The notes: generated by a model not told the origin, from the sequence alone. DNA of 64,000 nucleotides from Sipunculus nudus (GCA_026874595.1 CM049315.1:37652164-37716163), one strand, 5' to 3'. Shown: positions 28,501 through 43,500, numbered from the stretch's first letter. Translations and numbers: made by a program.

Positions 28501-31500
28501 AAGCGAATCCCGCGTCGAGCCTTTACGCGTACTCCCAGGGTCCTGCTGATCATAATATATACACACTGGTGCCCGAACCGTCTGCTAGCAAAGTGTGCCA
28601 TATTTAAAGATTACGGAACTAGCTGGTGAGGTTATGACCTTTGAGCGCCATCTATTGACAATGTGATCAACGAAGAAGTATCTGAACGTGAACGCAGGTT
28701 TAATTGCCAAAGAACGTATGGTCTTTGGTTATCTTTTGTTTTACAGTTTATTTGAAAAGAAATGATATGTTCAAGAAATATCTTAAAATAATGTTTTACC
28801 GATATTGCAGCGATACTCAAATATAGGTATAACCGTTAGTCTTGATAGAATGCATAATTTGGCGATTGAATATCGATCTTTTATCAATCATTGCGTGACA
28901 ATTGCCGTGGTTTATGACTGACTCAGAAAATTTTTATAATACATTTAAGCCTGTTTAAAATATCAATTTTACATTTTATAAAATTAATAATGAATAAAAT
29001 TAATATATAAATATGCAGTATCATTACCTATACGTTCTCAGTATTCACTTCTTCCTCAGCCTGTTATCGCCCATTGCGCCTCGGCGGGCCGTCGAGTCAC
29101 TTGTACATGTTTGAATTTAGCCTAACCTGCGTTTTATAGCCGCATCCCTTGTCGAGAAATATTAGTCAGGATTTTTGGCTGGAAGTCTTATTTTATTGCC
29201 GCGGCGGCAAAACGCGGATCTACGGTAAACATTTTGTAATCAGGTTGAACCATTGCTATCTGAGCCCTTCTCACTCCCTCCAGGCAGTGCATTGAATCTG
29301 GCTCAAGGTGACAACGATACTTAACCATTCTTCTCAACCTTGTTGATAAAAACATATTTCCCACAATGTTTTCCTAATCAACAGTAATGTATGTTATATC
29401 ATGTAATGATATTAAATGATGTAATGTAATCAATAAAATATTAATTATGATAACTTTCTTACCCTAATTGGGTTTCTGTACATCGCCATGATGCCACGGG
29501 AGGGGAAGGACATGGCAATGACACGAGCTGCACAATAAAAATATTTTTAAACATATATGAAACATGATATTCCTCTCTTGTCTTTATAAAACATGCTTCA
29601 ATATTTAAACAAATGGGAATATTAAAAATACTTTATTATCTTTTGTGACATTTTCACATCACCACCTGCTATAAAATGTCAGATATCAAATTTTAGAATG
29701 TTTATTAAACAGCAAAATATTTATACACAGATATAACTAGATGTGGTCGATCATGGTCCTCAGAGGGCCCCGCATTTCTGCTAGTGCTAGACTAGTTTAC
29801 ATATGGGTGAAAAATTAAGTTAAATTTTAAAAATATCACAAACAGAAACAAGTTTTTATCAATATGCATGAGGGAAAAAATTGTAGTGGAACAAATGATA
29901 TTAAAGAAGATATGTCTGATATAATGTGTGCAATAGAAAATCACCGAATGTAGTAGCCATATTTGATTTTGAGCAAGTCTGTAATTCAATAGGTCTGGAG
30001 CCCTCATAGGCACCAATCATCCCTGTGAATTTGGTAAGCTGCAGTATGTTGTTGTTGAGTTATCGCTTGTGAAAGGAAATCAGCGATTAGGCTGTGGCAG
30101 CCATATTGGAATTCCAACAGGTCTGTAATTCAATAGGTCTGGAGCCCTCAAAGGTACCAATCATCCCTGTGAATTTGGGAAAGGTGCCGTATGTTGTTGT
30201 TGCGTTATCGCGCAGAAGAAAATCAGCGATCAGGCTGTGGCGGCCATACTGTAATTCCGACAGGTCTGTTATTCAATAGGTCTGGAGCCCTCATAGGTAC
30301 CATTCATCCCTGTGAATTCTGGAAAGCTGCAGTATGTTGTTGTTGAGTTATCGCGCGCAAAAGAAAGTGTCACTGACAGAAGGACGGAAGTACGGAAGGA
30401 CAGATGGACAGAAGGACGGACTGACACGGTGATTACTATAGGGCACCACTTGTTAAGCGGGGCCCTAATGAACCTTTTAAATATTTATCAATTAATTCTG
30501 ATATTACTTTTGCATTATTTATATTTCATTTTATTATAAGCCCATATAAAAGAAACTCAATAACTGATGAGAATATCTGATCTGCTGGTGAAGGAAAAAA
30601 ATTGTTAACATAAAAAAAAATAGCACCCAAAAAAATGGCTGGTTATCACTTACCTAATCTGTTTTTAAATACACTTACATGTAATGTAACAGAGATCAAG
30701 ATCAAACCCATCTTTCTGATATCGTCGTTTGTTTTGTGACACCGCCAGCCTGGTGGCGCGCTCTATGTGTTTCCTCTCTGTGATGAGTCGAACAACCAGC
30801 ACAATACGAATCAATCGACCAGCAACTATGAGTCTGTGAAATAACAAATTGGTGACTAAGTGTTAATGCCATCGTATGATGCTGAATAATATATGAAAAA
30901 TGGTTGACGATATTTCTGTCACTTGCATAACAAACTATGACACAGTTTACCCATTTTCAGTTGAATTTACAGATTTCCCAAGCCACTTATTCTGAATAAA
31001 TAATCATTTACAATTAATGAATAATTATTTTGACTTTCATAAGCCTTCAATTTAATATATAAGAGAGCTGAACAACAGTCACAACATTGATGGTTTAAAA
31101 GGTTACCAAGCATTTAAAACAATCAATATATTACTTAGGTTTGAGTTAATTCATGCCAAAAATTACAAAGCAACTGTATTCCTTAATGACACAGAATAAT
31201 ATCTTAAATAAAATTTGATATTTCCAGTATCTAAACTTACAAGGTTTAAACCTACTTATAACATAAATTTGTGTAAAAAATTAATTTGTGGTTAGCTATG
31301 TCATTTGGTGACTAAATTATTACCAGTTTATTTAATACTTACTTAATATAAATAAAATTATACCTAATTATCTTATCATACCTTATCATACTTTATTGTA
31401 AAGCATATATAAATAGTAAAGGCAAGCTTACTTTCCTATGGCAGCATTTCCACTGAGATCTGCAGCAGTGTAAACAACACAGAAGATGAACGATAGAGTC

Positions 31501-34500
31501 ACAATAACAAAGTCCAAAATATCTAACCACCGGCTGAAAAACACCTTGGGACTGAAAGGAGAGGAAAATTATCATTTATTTCATCTGAACACCTCGAAAT
31601 GGAATAAATGTTCCAAAGATAGTATACATGGTAAGCTGATAAGAGACACATGTTCATTCAATATCTCTCACGAAATTGACTACTGGAATGAAATATTTAA
31701 CAACAGGAAACTACCAATTCCTGGTTAATACATATTTAAATTATTGTAAGGCTCTTAAATCAGAGGGCTAGAACTTTATTTTACAGAATATGATATATTA
31801 TAAAATAATTAACTAATATATACAATATTATATAATGTAAAATAATTTTATAATATATATTAATATATTGTATAATAAAATATAATATAATGCATTATAA
31901 TATGATTTCATCCCAGTTTATACATTAATAAAAAAAATAAGGCTAGTTAAAATTTGATTGAAATATATTAAAAAATACTGATCTTAAAATGACAGCAGCA
32001 TCTCTTAACTAAAAGGCTCTTAACTTAAAGCTAATGGCTCACACATTTCGAAGAGATAAAACAATTTTCCCTGCTCCATGAAAAACTTCTGGTATCAGTG
32101 ATGCTATAGTATCTAGTCCTTGGCAAAATCCCCATTTAAAAAGCCATTGAACTGTTACATCCATACTATGTAAGATTTCTCAATGTGTCTAAGGTGGCTG
32201 TTGTGTCAGCGGAGTAAAACTCTTAACAACAGTCTCCAGACATAATAAAAACTAGATGGAACGACACAAATGCCCCCGCCTGGGGCAAATTAGAAACTTT
32301 TATAAAATTTTGAAATATTTTTTAAGTTCAGGAGGTGTCGTATGGTCAAAAGTAGGTCAACAAGGGCAAAATGCAAACTCGATCAGTAACGGGTCATTAT
32401 CAAGCAACACACCAAAAATCATGCCAGTATATGCAGGCATTGTGAAAAAAGTCCATACATGTGCATTTTCCATAAAAATTTCTGTCTTTCATGAAATTTT
32501 CTATGTTCAGGAGCCGTAAAACTGTCAAAAGTAGGTCAACCAGGACAAAACGCGAACTCGATCTGTAACTGGTCTATATCTGCCCACACACCAAAAATCA
32601 GGCCAATATCTGCAGGCATTGCGAAAAAAAGTCCATACATGTGTATCTGTCATAAATATTTCTATTTTTCATGAAATTTTCTAAGTTTAGGACCCGTAAA
32701 ACGTTCAAAAGTAGGTCAACCGGGACGAAACGCAAACTCGATCTGTAACTGGTCATTATCTGCCCACACACAAAAAATCAGGGCAATATCTGCAGGCATT
32801 GCGAAAAAAAGTCCAAACATGTGTACATTTGTCATGAAAATTTCTATTTTTCATGAAATTTTCTATGTTTAGAAGCCGTAAAACAGTCAAAAGTAGGTCA
32901 ACTGGGACAAAACGCGAACTCTATCTGTAACTGGTCATTATCTGCCCACACACCAAAAATCAGGCCAATATCTGCAGGCATTGCGAAAAAAAGTCCGTAC
33001 AACTGTTTGATTTTGGAATGACAGAAGGACGGAATGACAGACACGGGTAAAACTATATGCCCCGGCCACTTTGTGGCGGGGGCATAAAAATAATAAGTCA
33101 ATTATATTTTTATAAATACAATACTTTTATGTCGAATAAAATATATTTCTCTCTCTCTATTCTAGCAGGAATAAATAGGAACCAAATCTATATAAGCGAA
33201 CCAGGGATCATGATGGTCAGCTGAATAGGAAGACATTGACAAAAGGAATTTTATCATCTGAATGCCAAATTTTGTAGGTGGTATCCCCATTCAACTGAAG
33301 TAAAGCTCAGAGGATATGGGTAACAGAGATCTAATTACAGGTTCCAAGGAGATTTTTCATGGACTGCCCTGGATGTCAAGTAAGAAGATTTTATGTCCAA
33401 TGGTTACAATTTGTGCCTTGTTAATGGACGTCTTCTTCCTTGAAAGTCTCAACAACAAAAATTTGAAGAAAATAGGTTAAAATTTGAGAAAATTCTGGTG
33501 ACTCTACCATATGCTGCAGGAACTGATGAAACACTCCATGATGAATGTGCATGCAAAGAATCATTGTGATGAATACATGAGTTGTTAAAAAACTGGAGGT
33601 TTTGTATCAAATTACTAATTATACTGAGGGGTACTAACAAGCCCAATAGCTCAAAGGATATGGGTAACAGAGACCTAATTTCAGGTTTCCAAGAAGATTT
33701 TCCATGGACCTCCCTAGATGTCAAGTAGGAAGATACTAGGTCCAATGCTTACGATTTGTGCCTGGTAAACGGACAGTAGGACAGACAGATGGCACGACGG
33801 ACAATGGACACACGGACAACTGACAAAGAGTGATCGCTATAGCTCGGCAAGACTGAAAGTCAGCTGAGCTAAATACTAATTCTGAGAATTAAAATTCAAT
33901 AAAAGACAGCAGGTAGTGCAGTGCAACAAATTTGGTGCAATGAATCACAGGCGCTTGAATCGCTATTTGTGTTGATCTTGGTTTAAATAGTATTCAATTC
34001 ATCTTAACAACAATCCCCTACCGTTTAATGAGCTTTAAACCATGTTATATCGTTTGCCGGTACTTGTTTATATAATAGATACACAAGGCCGGCATCTAAG
34101 TCTGCGGACGAGTCTGTATCCATTAAGCGACGAACAGACAGATTTATCCCAGATTACTATTTCCATCATTATCAACCAATCAGGTGTTAGGTTCCTGCGG
34201 GGAATCCTTCCTGCTGACCAAGATACATGGGGATTTCCTTGTTTGGGGTAACAGCTGCTTAATGGATGCAGACTTGTTACAAATGAGAGCTCATTACACG
34301 TGGTACACTGTGTGTATTGGAATTGTTGATGCTTTTATAGAAAAGAGAACTGGCCATTTAACCACTGTAAGTTTCTTCCCTCGAAAATCTTTGAAATATT
34401 TGGGAATTTCAATTGATTTCTTGTATTATCGCCTACCCGTCGGCAGACTTAGATGCCGGCCTTGTATATCTATTATATAAACAAGTACCGACAAACGATA

Positions 34501-37500
34501 TAACATGGTTTAAAGCTCATTAAACGGTAGGGGATTGTTCCTTAGGTAAATTGAACACTATTAAAACCAAGATCAACACAAATAGCGATTCAAGCGCCTG
34601 TGAATGAATAAAGCTTCAAAATTCTATAGACGCAACAATTTCAAAATGTTAGTAAACAATTTAAGAGATACTTGATATTTGAACCAGTAATGAATCAACT
34701 TATGGTAAAGGTCACTCTGATCATAAAGGTCATGACCCATATTTATATAGGTTTTTGCTTATGACTCATTAGTAAGCATGTTGGTTCAATTAGTTTTCTA
34801 TAACAGCAGCATAGCGGTATTAAAACTATGGTGGCCTTGTTAGGACAGGGATATAATAAAGCTTTTAATATGATGCTTAATGTCCAGAAAACAAAAGAAT
34901 GAGGTTATTCATAATCAATAAACCTGTGATAAAATACATAAAAACCACTTAAGAGTTATGTAAATATTTGTGTATGATCTACACTGTGTTGTCCTTGACT
35001 ATGACAATCATCGAGCTACCTTGAATATAATATCTAATCTGTGTGTTTTAAATTTCATTTTATTATATGATCACAGGAGAATTTGTTGAAAGAAATTCAT
35101 AGGTAATTGAAAATTGAATTTGCAGATTTTTCTAACTTTCTTAATATTTTCTAATATTTAATGACTTTTTCAAAGTACATTCAGCTAACACTTAACATCC
35201 TGTGACATTTTCAGAGTACAAACTCGGTGAACCCTTAAGTAATACTATATATGGCAGGGTTTAAACTAGAAGATGACTTAAAAAGAACTATATTTCAATT
35301 TTTAGAAATACTGGAGAGAACAAGACTTGAAAAGCTGACCATTTATGGAAGTTATTTATTTTTAAAGTAGATTAATAAAGATCAAACCAGATTTTGGAAA
35401 ATTTGTGACTTTTCTTAAATATACAAAATTTAGAATGTAAGGAAATAAATCTAAAGGCAAAAACACACTGGCACGGGTGGCAGGCCTGCAGCAAGTGGGC
35501 AGCAAGTGTTCACACGGCAGGCATACTTGGCATTTTCTAAACAGACTTGTGCTGGCAGCACACTGCAAATTTTGTGGAATAGCTATGAAATATCGAGACT
35601 AATTTATGGTATTATATATGCTTGTCTAAGAAATATATCCCTGTATAGCGTTAATTTCATAAAAGGGTAATGATATCACTCAATGAACAATAATTATGAT
35701 TAATATATATAAAACAATATATTTCTAAGTGAATATATATGCTTGTAATTTACATATCAAAGAATTATAAATAAACATGTATATGTCTATAAATATTACG
35801 TTATATTTACTTATTAACTTTACTATATATTGAAGTATACAAATACATAAGGTGTAAATTAAATGCATTTTACTAGATTTTCAACAGACAATATATATTC
35901 ACAAGAAACCAGCAAGCGGCATGTTAGCGGCAAGTAGCGAAAATTGCTCTGGGAGCAATCACAGAAACTCACCGCATGGACATCCACGTGCCCCGTGCCT
36001 GCGGCCTGTGCTAATGTGTTTTGTCATAAGTCATATATAGGGAAGCTGTTTTTACTACCTTGCCGCCCACTTGACCCACACATGCCGTCCCTGCACCATT
36101 GTGTTTTGGCCTTAAATCAGATATATATTCAAACAAGGGATGAAGCCGCTGAACTATTAATATTTCTAGTTTAGAGAACAAAAATTTATGATTCATGACT
36201 TTTTAATGGAAAAGTACCTACTGGTAATGGTAGTTTTTCCTGTGTTTATATATTTTATAATGTATGTGTTTTCATTTATTCTTCATGTAAATGTATGTAA
36301 TTGTATTGTTGTAGTGGAGGTTGTTAAATACTAATGGTTTTATAACCAGTCACTTTAAAACCTAAGGTACACATGAAAGCGTGAAAGCATGGAAAGACCA
36401 TAAATACTAAGTATGTCAATGTACAAAGATGCTTTACATAAACAATTAACAAAGTCAGCACAGGTACACAGTACACAATGTCATATATATCACAATCCAC
36501 TTGTACGTCAGGAGTTCAAATAGGCCATAACACTGTAAAGTGTAAACACAGGGACCAGAGGGGATGACGTTAGATTTTGCTTTACCTGAGATGTCAAGGT
36601 GAAAAGGATGGGATTACTGAGCTGTGTCCTGTGACATCATTTAGTATGATAGGTGAAGCTGTGTTCAATTACAGGCTGTGCATATACATATAATTAAAGC
36701 ATTTGCTTTCACTGTCTTAGCAGAAGTTGTTAAGAGATTTAACGTGACACAGTGATGGGTATCATTATAATACCCATGACAATATAAGTTTAAATATATT
36801 ATATGATGGTAACAGCATTTTTTTTTGCATCGGTGTACCTTAAGGAGGGGTCACTTTAACTGCATATTTTGTTTGAAATCATAAATAATCATTTGAACAA
36901 ATAATTAACAAAATAATAAGGGCTAAATTAGATCTACATTGATTAATGTAAATTAAGGGTAAACAAGTGACCCATGGGTCATGACGCTCAGCTGCCAAGC
37001 ATGACCTGCGACATCATGGGCTGAGATTCATAACTTCCAGTCAAATTTTGAAGAACCAATTTGCCAATTTATTGAAATTTTCTACGACAACAGAAATATA
37101 TATCACCTATGTCTGGTTAAAACACAGTGAATTGATGGTCTGAGGAAAATGTATGATTGTTAAGGTATCCAGAACTTTTCCCATAGCTCACTTGATACCT
37201 GTCAGTCTCAAAAGGAACACCACAAAGGGCAAATATAAGATCAAAATATATAGCGAAAAAAATCAAGGAAATCCATGCAAGAATTATTGAGAAACAGGTG
37301 CTTCTGTATGAATTTTTATTCAATACAAGCCAACTGTCCTGCACTTCCATATATTATGATAATATTTATTAAGAAATATTTGACCCAATCCTTTGCAAGA
37401 TTACATTAATATATGTCCGACTGCCTTCACTTTAACAGTTCTTGAGATAATATGATCAAAAGGAATTTAAAGATGGTTGCCTGGTGGCCATTTTGGACTT

Positions 37501-40500
37501 CTGACAGGTCCGAAATCAGACAACAACCATTCCATAAATCGGACCAAAAATTGAAGGAAAATTACTGAAACTGCACTGAAAAATGGATTTCTAAGGTGGC
37601 TAACTGGCAGACATAATGGATTTCTGACAAGTCTGACATTTGATATCACACATCCTCCAATAAGAGACCAAACTTGGGGCAAATTCTCCAAATGATGTTA
37701 CAGTAATGAATGTCCAAAACAATTCAAAAGGCATGTTCAGGCGCTCATATCAGATTTACAGATATGCAAATGTTAAAGTGTAGGTCCAATATTTTTTATT
37801 ATCACTCTGCTTTTAAATGGGGTCAGCAGGGTTGGTAAACTGCAAAACCTGAAAGAAAAGAAATGCAGTAAGCATGACTCAGAGTCTTGTAATAAAATAA
37901 AGCCATCCTAAATCAAGTACACATCCACATATTATGAGAACAAACACTTGCTTTTATATGTGGTGATTTATATAAAAATATTCAGATATCTAGGAAACTA
38001 AGTTTATTGCTATGATTCCATAAAATAAACTGCAAAATGTTCCCATCATCTTATAAATCGGTAGCTAAACCTTAATACTATACTCTCATAGTGTTAATTC
38101 CTGGCTGAAGTATTCCAACAACAGTGTTTTGTTATGCAGTAACAAGGTACTTATCACTCAGCCTTATCACTTAATAGCCTGATACAAAAGGGAGTCATAT
38201 GTCACAAGTGTCACTCACAATTACAGCCACACGGTGAGATGTACCAGCTGGAGTGCAAGCTTATATATATACAAGGAAAATAGAGATGGTCTACAAAATA
38301 AGTTGACCTGACCTATGACCTTGGCCTTTTGCCCACATATCAACTGGATTCTTTCTAAATGATGGGTAACTACTAACCACTTACATCTGGCCGGGTGTAA
38401 TTACTTGGCAACCAATGAGTGAATAACTTAGACCTGCAACCTTTAAACCTCCTGACCAGCTGACCTCAAAATCAATTAGTTATTTCTTCATGCAAAAAGA
38501 CCCATAAATATGAAGTTTGAATCACATTGAGTGATGCATAGATGTGGCATATTTGAAAGACTGAAGGTTTGGGTTGAACAGTTTCACTTGAAATATGTTC
38601 ACAAGCATTTAGAACAATTTTGTGACCTTGACCTTTGACCTTTTGCACTCAACTTCAATAGGCTTCTTCTCCTATTGGTAGGTAAGCCATATATGACAGA
38701 TGGAAAGTATAGATTGAAAAGTTTGCCTGAAAATGACTCCACGCAAGAAGAGGGTGCTGTGAACTTGACCTTTGACCTCAAAATCAACAGGTCTTTTCCC
38801 CTGTTGGCAGAGAAGCGATATCAGTGCTGAAAGGTTTGGAATGAAAGGTCTAGCTTGAAATGTGTCCACAACCTTTTCAAAGAAGTGGATCCTGTGACCC
38901 TGACCTTTGACCTTGTGACTTCAACATCTATAGGATTCTTCTCCCACTTAGTATGTGAGCTATATGTGAAAGATCACAGAATTGGGATGAAAGGTTTGGC
39001 TTAAAATGCATCCACAGGCTTTTCAAAGAAGTTGGTTCTGTGAACTTGACCTTTGACCTTGTGACCTCAAAATAATTATGGTTCTTCCCCTGTTGGTAGG
39101 TGAGCTGTATGTGAAAGATGGAAGGTTTGGGATGAAAATTTTGGCTAAAAGAATTATTTCTGGGGGGTGCAAACACACCCCATAACTTCGAGAATATAGG
39201 TCGCAGTGACCTAATTTCAGATTTGCAAGGAGATCTTTTTAGAACCTCTAAGACTGCATAGGGTTCATGGTTCACCCTAGCCCCTACGGTTACGATTTGT
39301 GCCCTGCTAACGGACGGGTCGGCCGGACGGACAGACTGAAGGACGACAGACAAAGACCCATCGCAATAGCCCAGCATGACTGAAAGTCAGCTGAGCTAAA
39401 AATGTATTAAATATGTTGAAAATTGTGATATGGCGTCAGTAGGTAACTACCCCAATGGTCTGACTTGGCCAATTCAACACAGCAGTTTCAGAATACGTCA
39501 AATGTTCCCACATCGAATAACCATTCAGGTATACAAGTTTTATCAACACCACATGAAATTCTATCACTTGCTCAACCAATAAAGGGAACATTCACTCTGT
39601 AGAAGTCATTAAAAAGAATTATTAACACATTTTCATAAAACTTTTCAGATATCAATCATATCACATCTCTAATACTGCACACTTTTCTCCAAAAAGTGAT
39701 TTACATGTGATTTTCACCACAATGTCAGGTCACGATCTGATTAACTACAAAAGTTCACTGACTTTCAGGACAGGCTGAAGATATAAGAGACAGACAATAT
39801 TTATCAAAAACCTCCATAGTATATTAAAAAGTGAGACAAAGCACCAAAAAGAAAGGTCACATACTGTAATGACAACATAATAACAGACTGCTCCCCTGCT
39901 GGCATTGTCATCCTACCAGATTACCAGTCTATGACACATCACAGGGTACAAGCACATTCAGTGACACTACATAAAGAAACTCATATTACAAAAAGACCGG
40001 GACTGCCTTACTTTTCAGTTATACTGTCTATAAAGCTCAATGTGAATGTTAGAATTAGTAGCATTATTGAGAACAAGAGACCATCTGTCTGACAGACAGA
40101 ACCAAATGTACATCATCAATGAAGATAAACCAAGAATGGCTGGCTCAGGTGACCGTAAAAGGCAACAGGGACCATAAGCAATAATGAGGTCTTCCTCCCA
40201 GGTGCTGTCAGGGAGATAGGATACTGGATTATCTCTCCCAAAACACATACCACAGGCTGAGGAGAAATTAATATCAAGTTGTAAAGGAAAGAAATATTAT
40301 TACAAGCCTAATGTAAACCTGTGAAATGGATATTCATCAGGTATATGCTAACATGATAACATGCTTGACCATTACTTTTCAAGCACAATGGTAGTGCTAA
40401 ATATTTTAAGAACAATTATGTACAGTTTGCATACATATGCTATATTTCAAGCTGAATATCAAATCTTTTTTGGCCAAATGACAAAGTTTAGCTTCCCGTA

Positions 40501-43500
40501 ACTTGGCCAAAAATCACCATACTGAAAACCATTCAAACAAAATTGAGAAAGATTATTTCTGTGATTATTTCTTTGAAATATTGAATAATTTGGCTGGACG
40601 ATGTCAGAGAAGAAGATTTTTTAGCTTTTTCCTTATAAAATCCAAGTCAATGCAGACAGCCAAAAAAAAAAATAGCTCTATCCAATAGAGTTTGACATGT
40701 GACTGACTTTTTAATAAAATTTGGCACTGCTAACCCTAACAGTTTTGAGATGGATTAAGGTAAGGACAACAGATGGCGACGGACAACAACGCTGCACCAT
40801 TGCATGAGCTCACAGGTTCACTAAAAATATTGGGGGGGGGGGGGGGGGGTGGCTGCCTAAGTTATCATTGGGAATGCGGTCATATAAGTAGTCATATGGA
40901 ACCCAGTGGGAAGTAGTTTACGTGGTCATGTGATCCAGGGGATACCCCCTTCGACATCAGAGAACATTTCTGAAAGTCTAAATGAAGTGTCAGGGGCTCA
41001 TTTTTAGGAAACACCTGTAGATTTATTGGAACCAGACCAATAAAATCCATTGCTCTGTTTGCATGTGACATGATTTACCAGCATTGAAACCGGCAGGTTC
41101 CTGGTGCAATATGGGACACTGCAAAGGACTAGAAGCCCCCCCCCCTTCCCCCTCCTCCCCAAACTGAAAGCCATATATTATGCAAAATTAGGGTTGATAG
41201 CAAATTAAGAATATATATAATATATATATGATATATGATATATATATGTAGAATTTGACATTTTGATTTTTACTGTTATGTAAAAACCAATACTGATATA
41301 TGTATTAGAAGCATGATATACTTATTTTCAGCAAAACCTAATCAAATTTTCCTACTTCATTAAGGCCATTTTCTAAGGTAGCCAGGTATTTTCTTTTAAT
41401 AATTTAAATTGTCCACTGAATTTATGTGTTCTCAGATAGCTCACAATATCTCACAAGTCAGATATGACATTCTTGGAACTCTAGGTTATTCCTAACTGTG
41501 GAGTTAATACAAGAAATTACCAGACCATGTTTGCTATTTTTTATGAAACAATATTCGCAATTTTTCACCTGCACATTTGATGAAAAAACAAGGGACCTAT
41601 GGGTCACAACGCTAAGATGTTATATATGATAAAAATATATGATTTAGAAATAAGGCACATGCTGGTTTTGTGTGGTAATAAATATAAGCTGTATTATGAG
41701 TTGTTGTTGTTTAGCTTATCTATGATTTGATAGTACCTTTGGAGACAGGGAAGAGGATTGATTTCATTTATTTTATAAACAAATGGAGTACTATTGTCAC
41801 ACAGATTTTGACTTGGCCATATAACTTATAAGCAGAACATATAATATAAGAGTTTAACTATTTATTAAAAAAAATTACAAATATTGTCCCAAATATAATT
41901 TTTATTAAAAATAATAAGAGAATCATATGATTTTTTTTAAAATGAAATATAACTGAAATGATTATTAAAATAATATTAAAGAATATATTCATGAATGCAT
42001 TCATGAATACATTTTTTAAGTATTTGCACTGGTATTCATATACTTTCATTTTTACCTGAATTCCCATTCTTTATGCAAGAAATTTATAATGGAGTACATA
42101 TTCATATTAGTATTTAAATACAACTGCAAAGTATTTGCACCATGTCTGGTATTTATTCAGTTTTCACCAAACAATGATGTTGAGAATCCAGAATATACAA
42201 AATTCACACATTTAAATAATGATCATAAGTACCTGGTTTTATGGCTTTTATTTATATTAAAAAAAATAAATGTAATATATTTGTTTTGGACTAATTTCAC
42301 ATCAATGTACACACTAGACACAGTAGGAATCTAGATTAATATTATCAACTGCATCTTTGTCTATCATTAATTTCCTTCATATGATCCCTAATGATTAGTA
42401 ATGAATAATATGATTAATTTTTTATCATTAAAATTGAACTGAAAAATACCATAGTTGACTGCATGGTGTTATTTGGAATACATGACATTCTATCAATCGA
42501 TACAAGATTCTTAAATCATCAGTAACTGCAAGTTAATTTCATGTTATTATCAACTAACAAATTCCTTTTCCATTTTTCTTTAATTTGTTATTAAAAACCA
42601 ATAAAATTTATTTATTTATTGTTAATTGTTATGTTGTTAGTTAAAACTACTAGATGATTTGGGTTGGACACCTGGATCAACTGTGGCTGGCTATAAGCTG
42701 CCTGGCTGCCCCAGTGCATGCTTCGCCTCAAGCGTGCATAATTTGCTGAAAGTTCAACAAGGTCAACATACAGGTGACTAAAGAGAGGCTGGGGAAGCTA
42801 AGGTCTGCCATGGTCTCATAAAAACATTAATAAAAGCTATAATTTTTTGCCAATTTCTTTCAGCTTTCTAAACTAAAAAGCTGAAATCCTTATGTGTGCA
42901 TGATATCAAATTATATCAACAGTGCTCACAGGTAACAAACGTGCCATGGTCAAAGTTTGGCAAAATTTAAGGTACTAATTTTATATTTATACTAATAACT
43001 TATAAAATTTGAAAAATTCAGAACTAATTTTGGGTATTCAATTGAATCTTGATTAAATAATGTTACATCCCTGACAAAAAATCTCTAGCATCAGCAATCC
43101 TCTTGTTAAGGGAGTAAATATATTTCTTGATTTTTACAAAGTGCATTATGTTTGGGCCCGTAACTTAAAACAATTACGCAATACTGACATCATTTCTGGC
43201 ATGTGCATAGAGAATGTATAGAAAAATATGTATATTATATATGGTTAAAGTCAGATCAGTGGTTTTGATATTAGGCAGTCTTGAAGTGTAACAATGGGTT
43301 TTTAATGGAAAAATAAAGTTTTTCATTAATATCTCGAAGGTATTAATTCCTAGTGACCAAATTCTTGGCATGATAGGGGATTTTGGAGACATCTAATTGT
43401 ATGCCAAATTTTAGGAACTGAGAGCTGAAGCTCGGGAGCTGAGCTCTTGCAAACTGGATAACACTAGCTTGATGTAAACAATATGTTACATGGTGCTTGA

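Noticed and set aside
31393-31575. 60-codon minus-strand frame over VSP exon 3
   Set aside because: It overlaps the real exon in a different frame; the S3 helix is read from the other frame, which joins correctly to exons 2 and 4.
32255-33085. CRISPR-like array
   Set aside because: The four units are 180-bp near-identical tandem repeats with no short repeats and unique spacers, in an intron of an animal gene.
34184-34480. 98-codon frame in the long-armed MITE
   Set aside because: It runs from the loop into the right inverted arm and has no family motif; explained by the repeat.
38928-39377. 149-codon minus-strand frame, one of the longest in the window
   Set aside because: It lies wholly inside the DR1-bearing pearl-like array and its microsatellite; the related blocks elsewhere do not conserve the frame.
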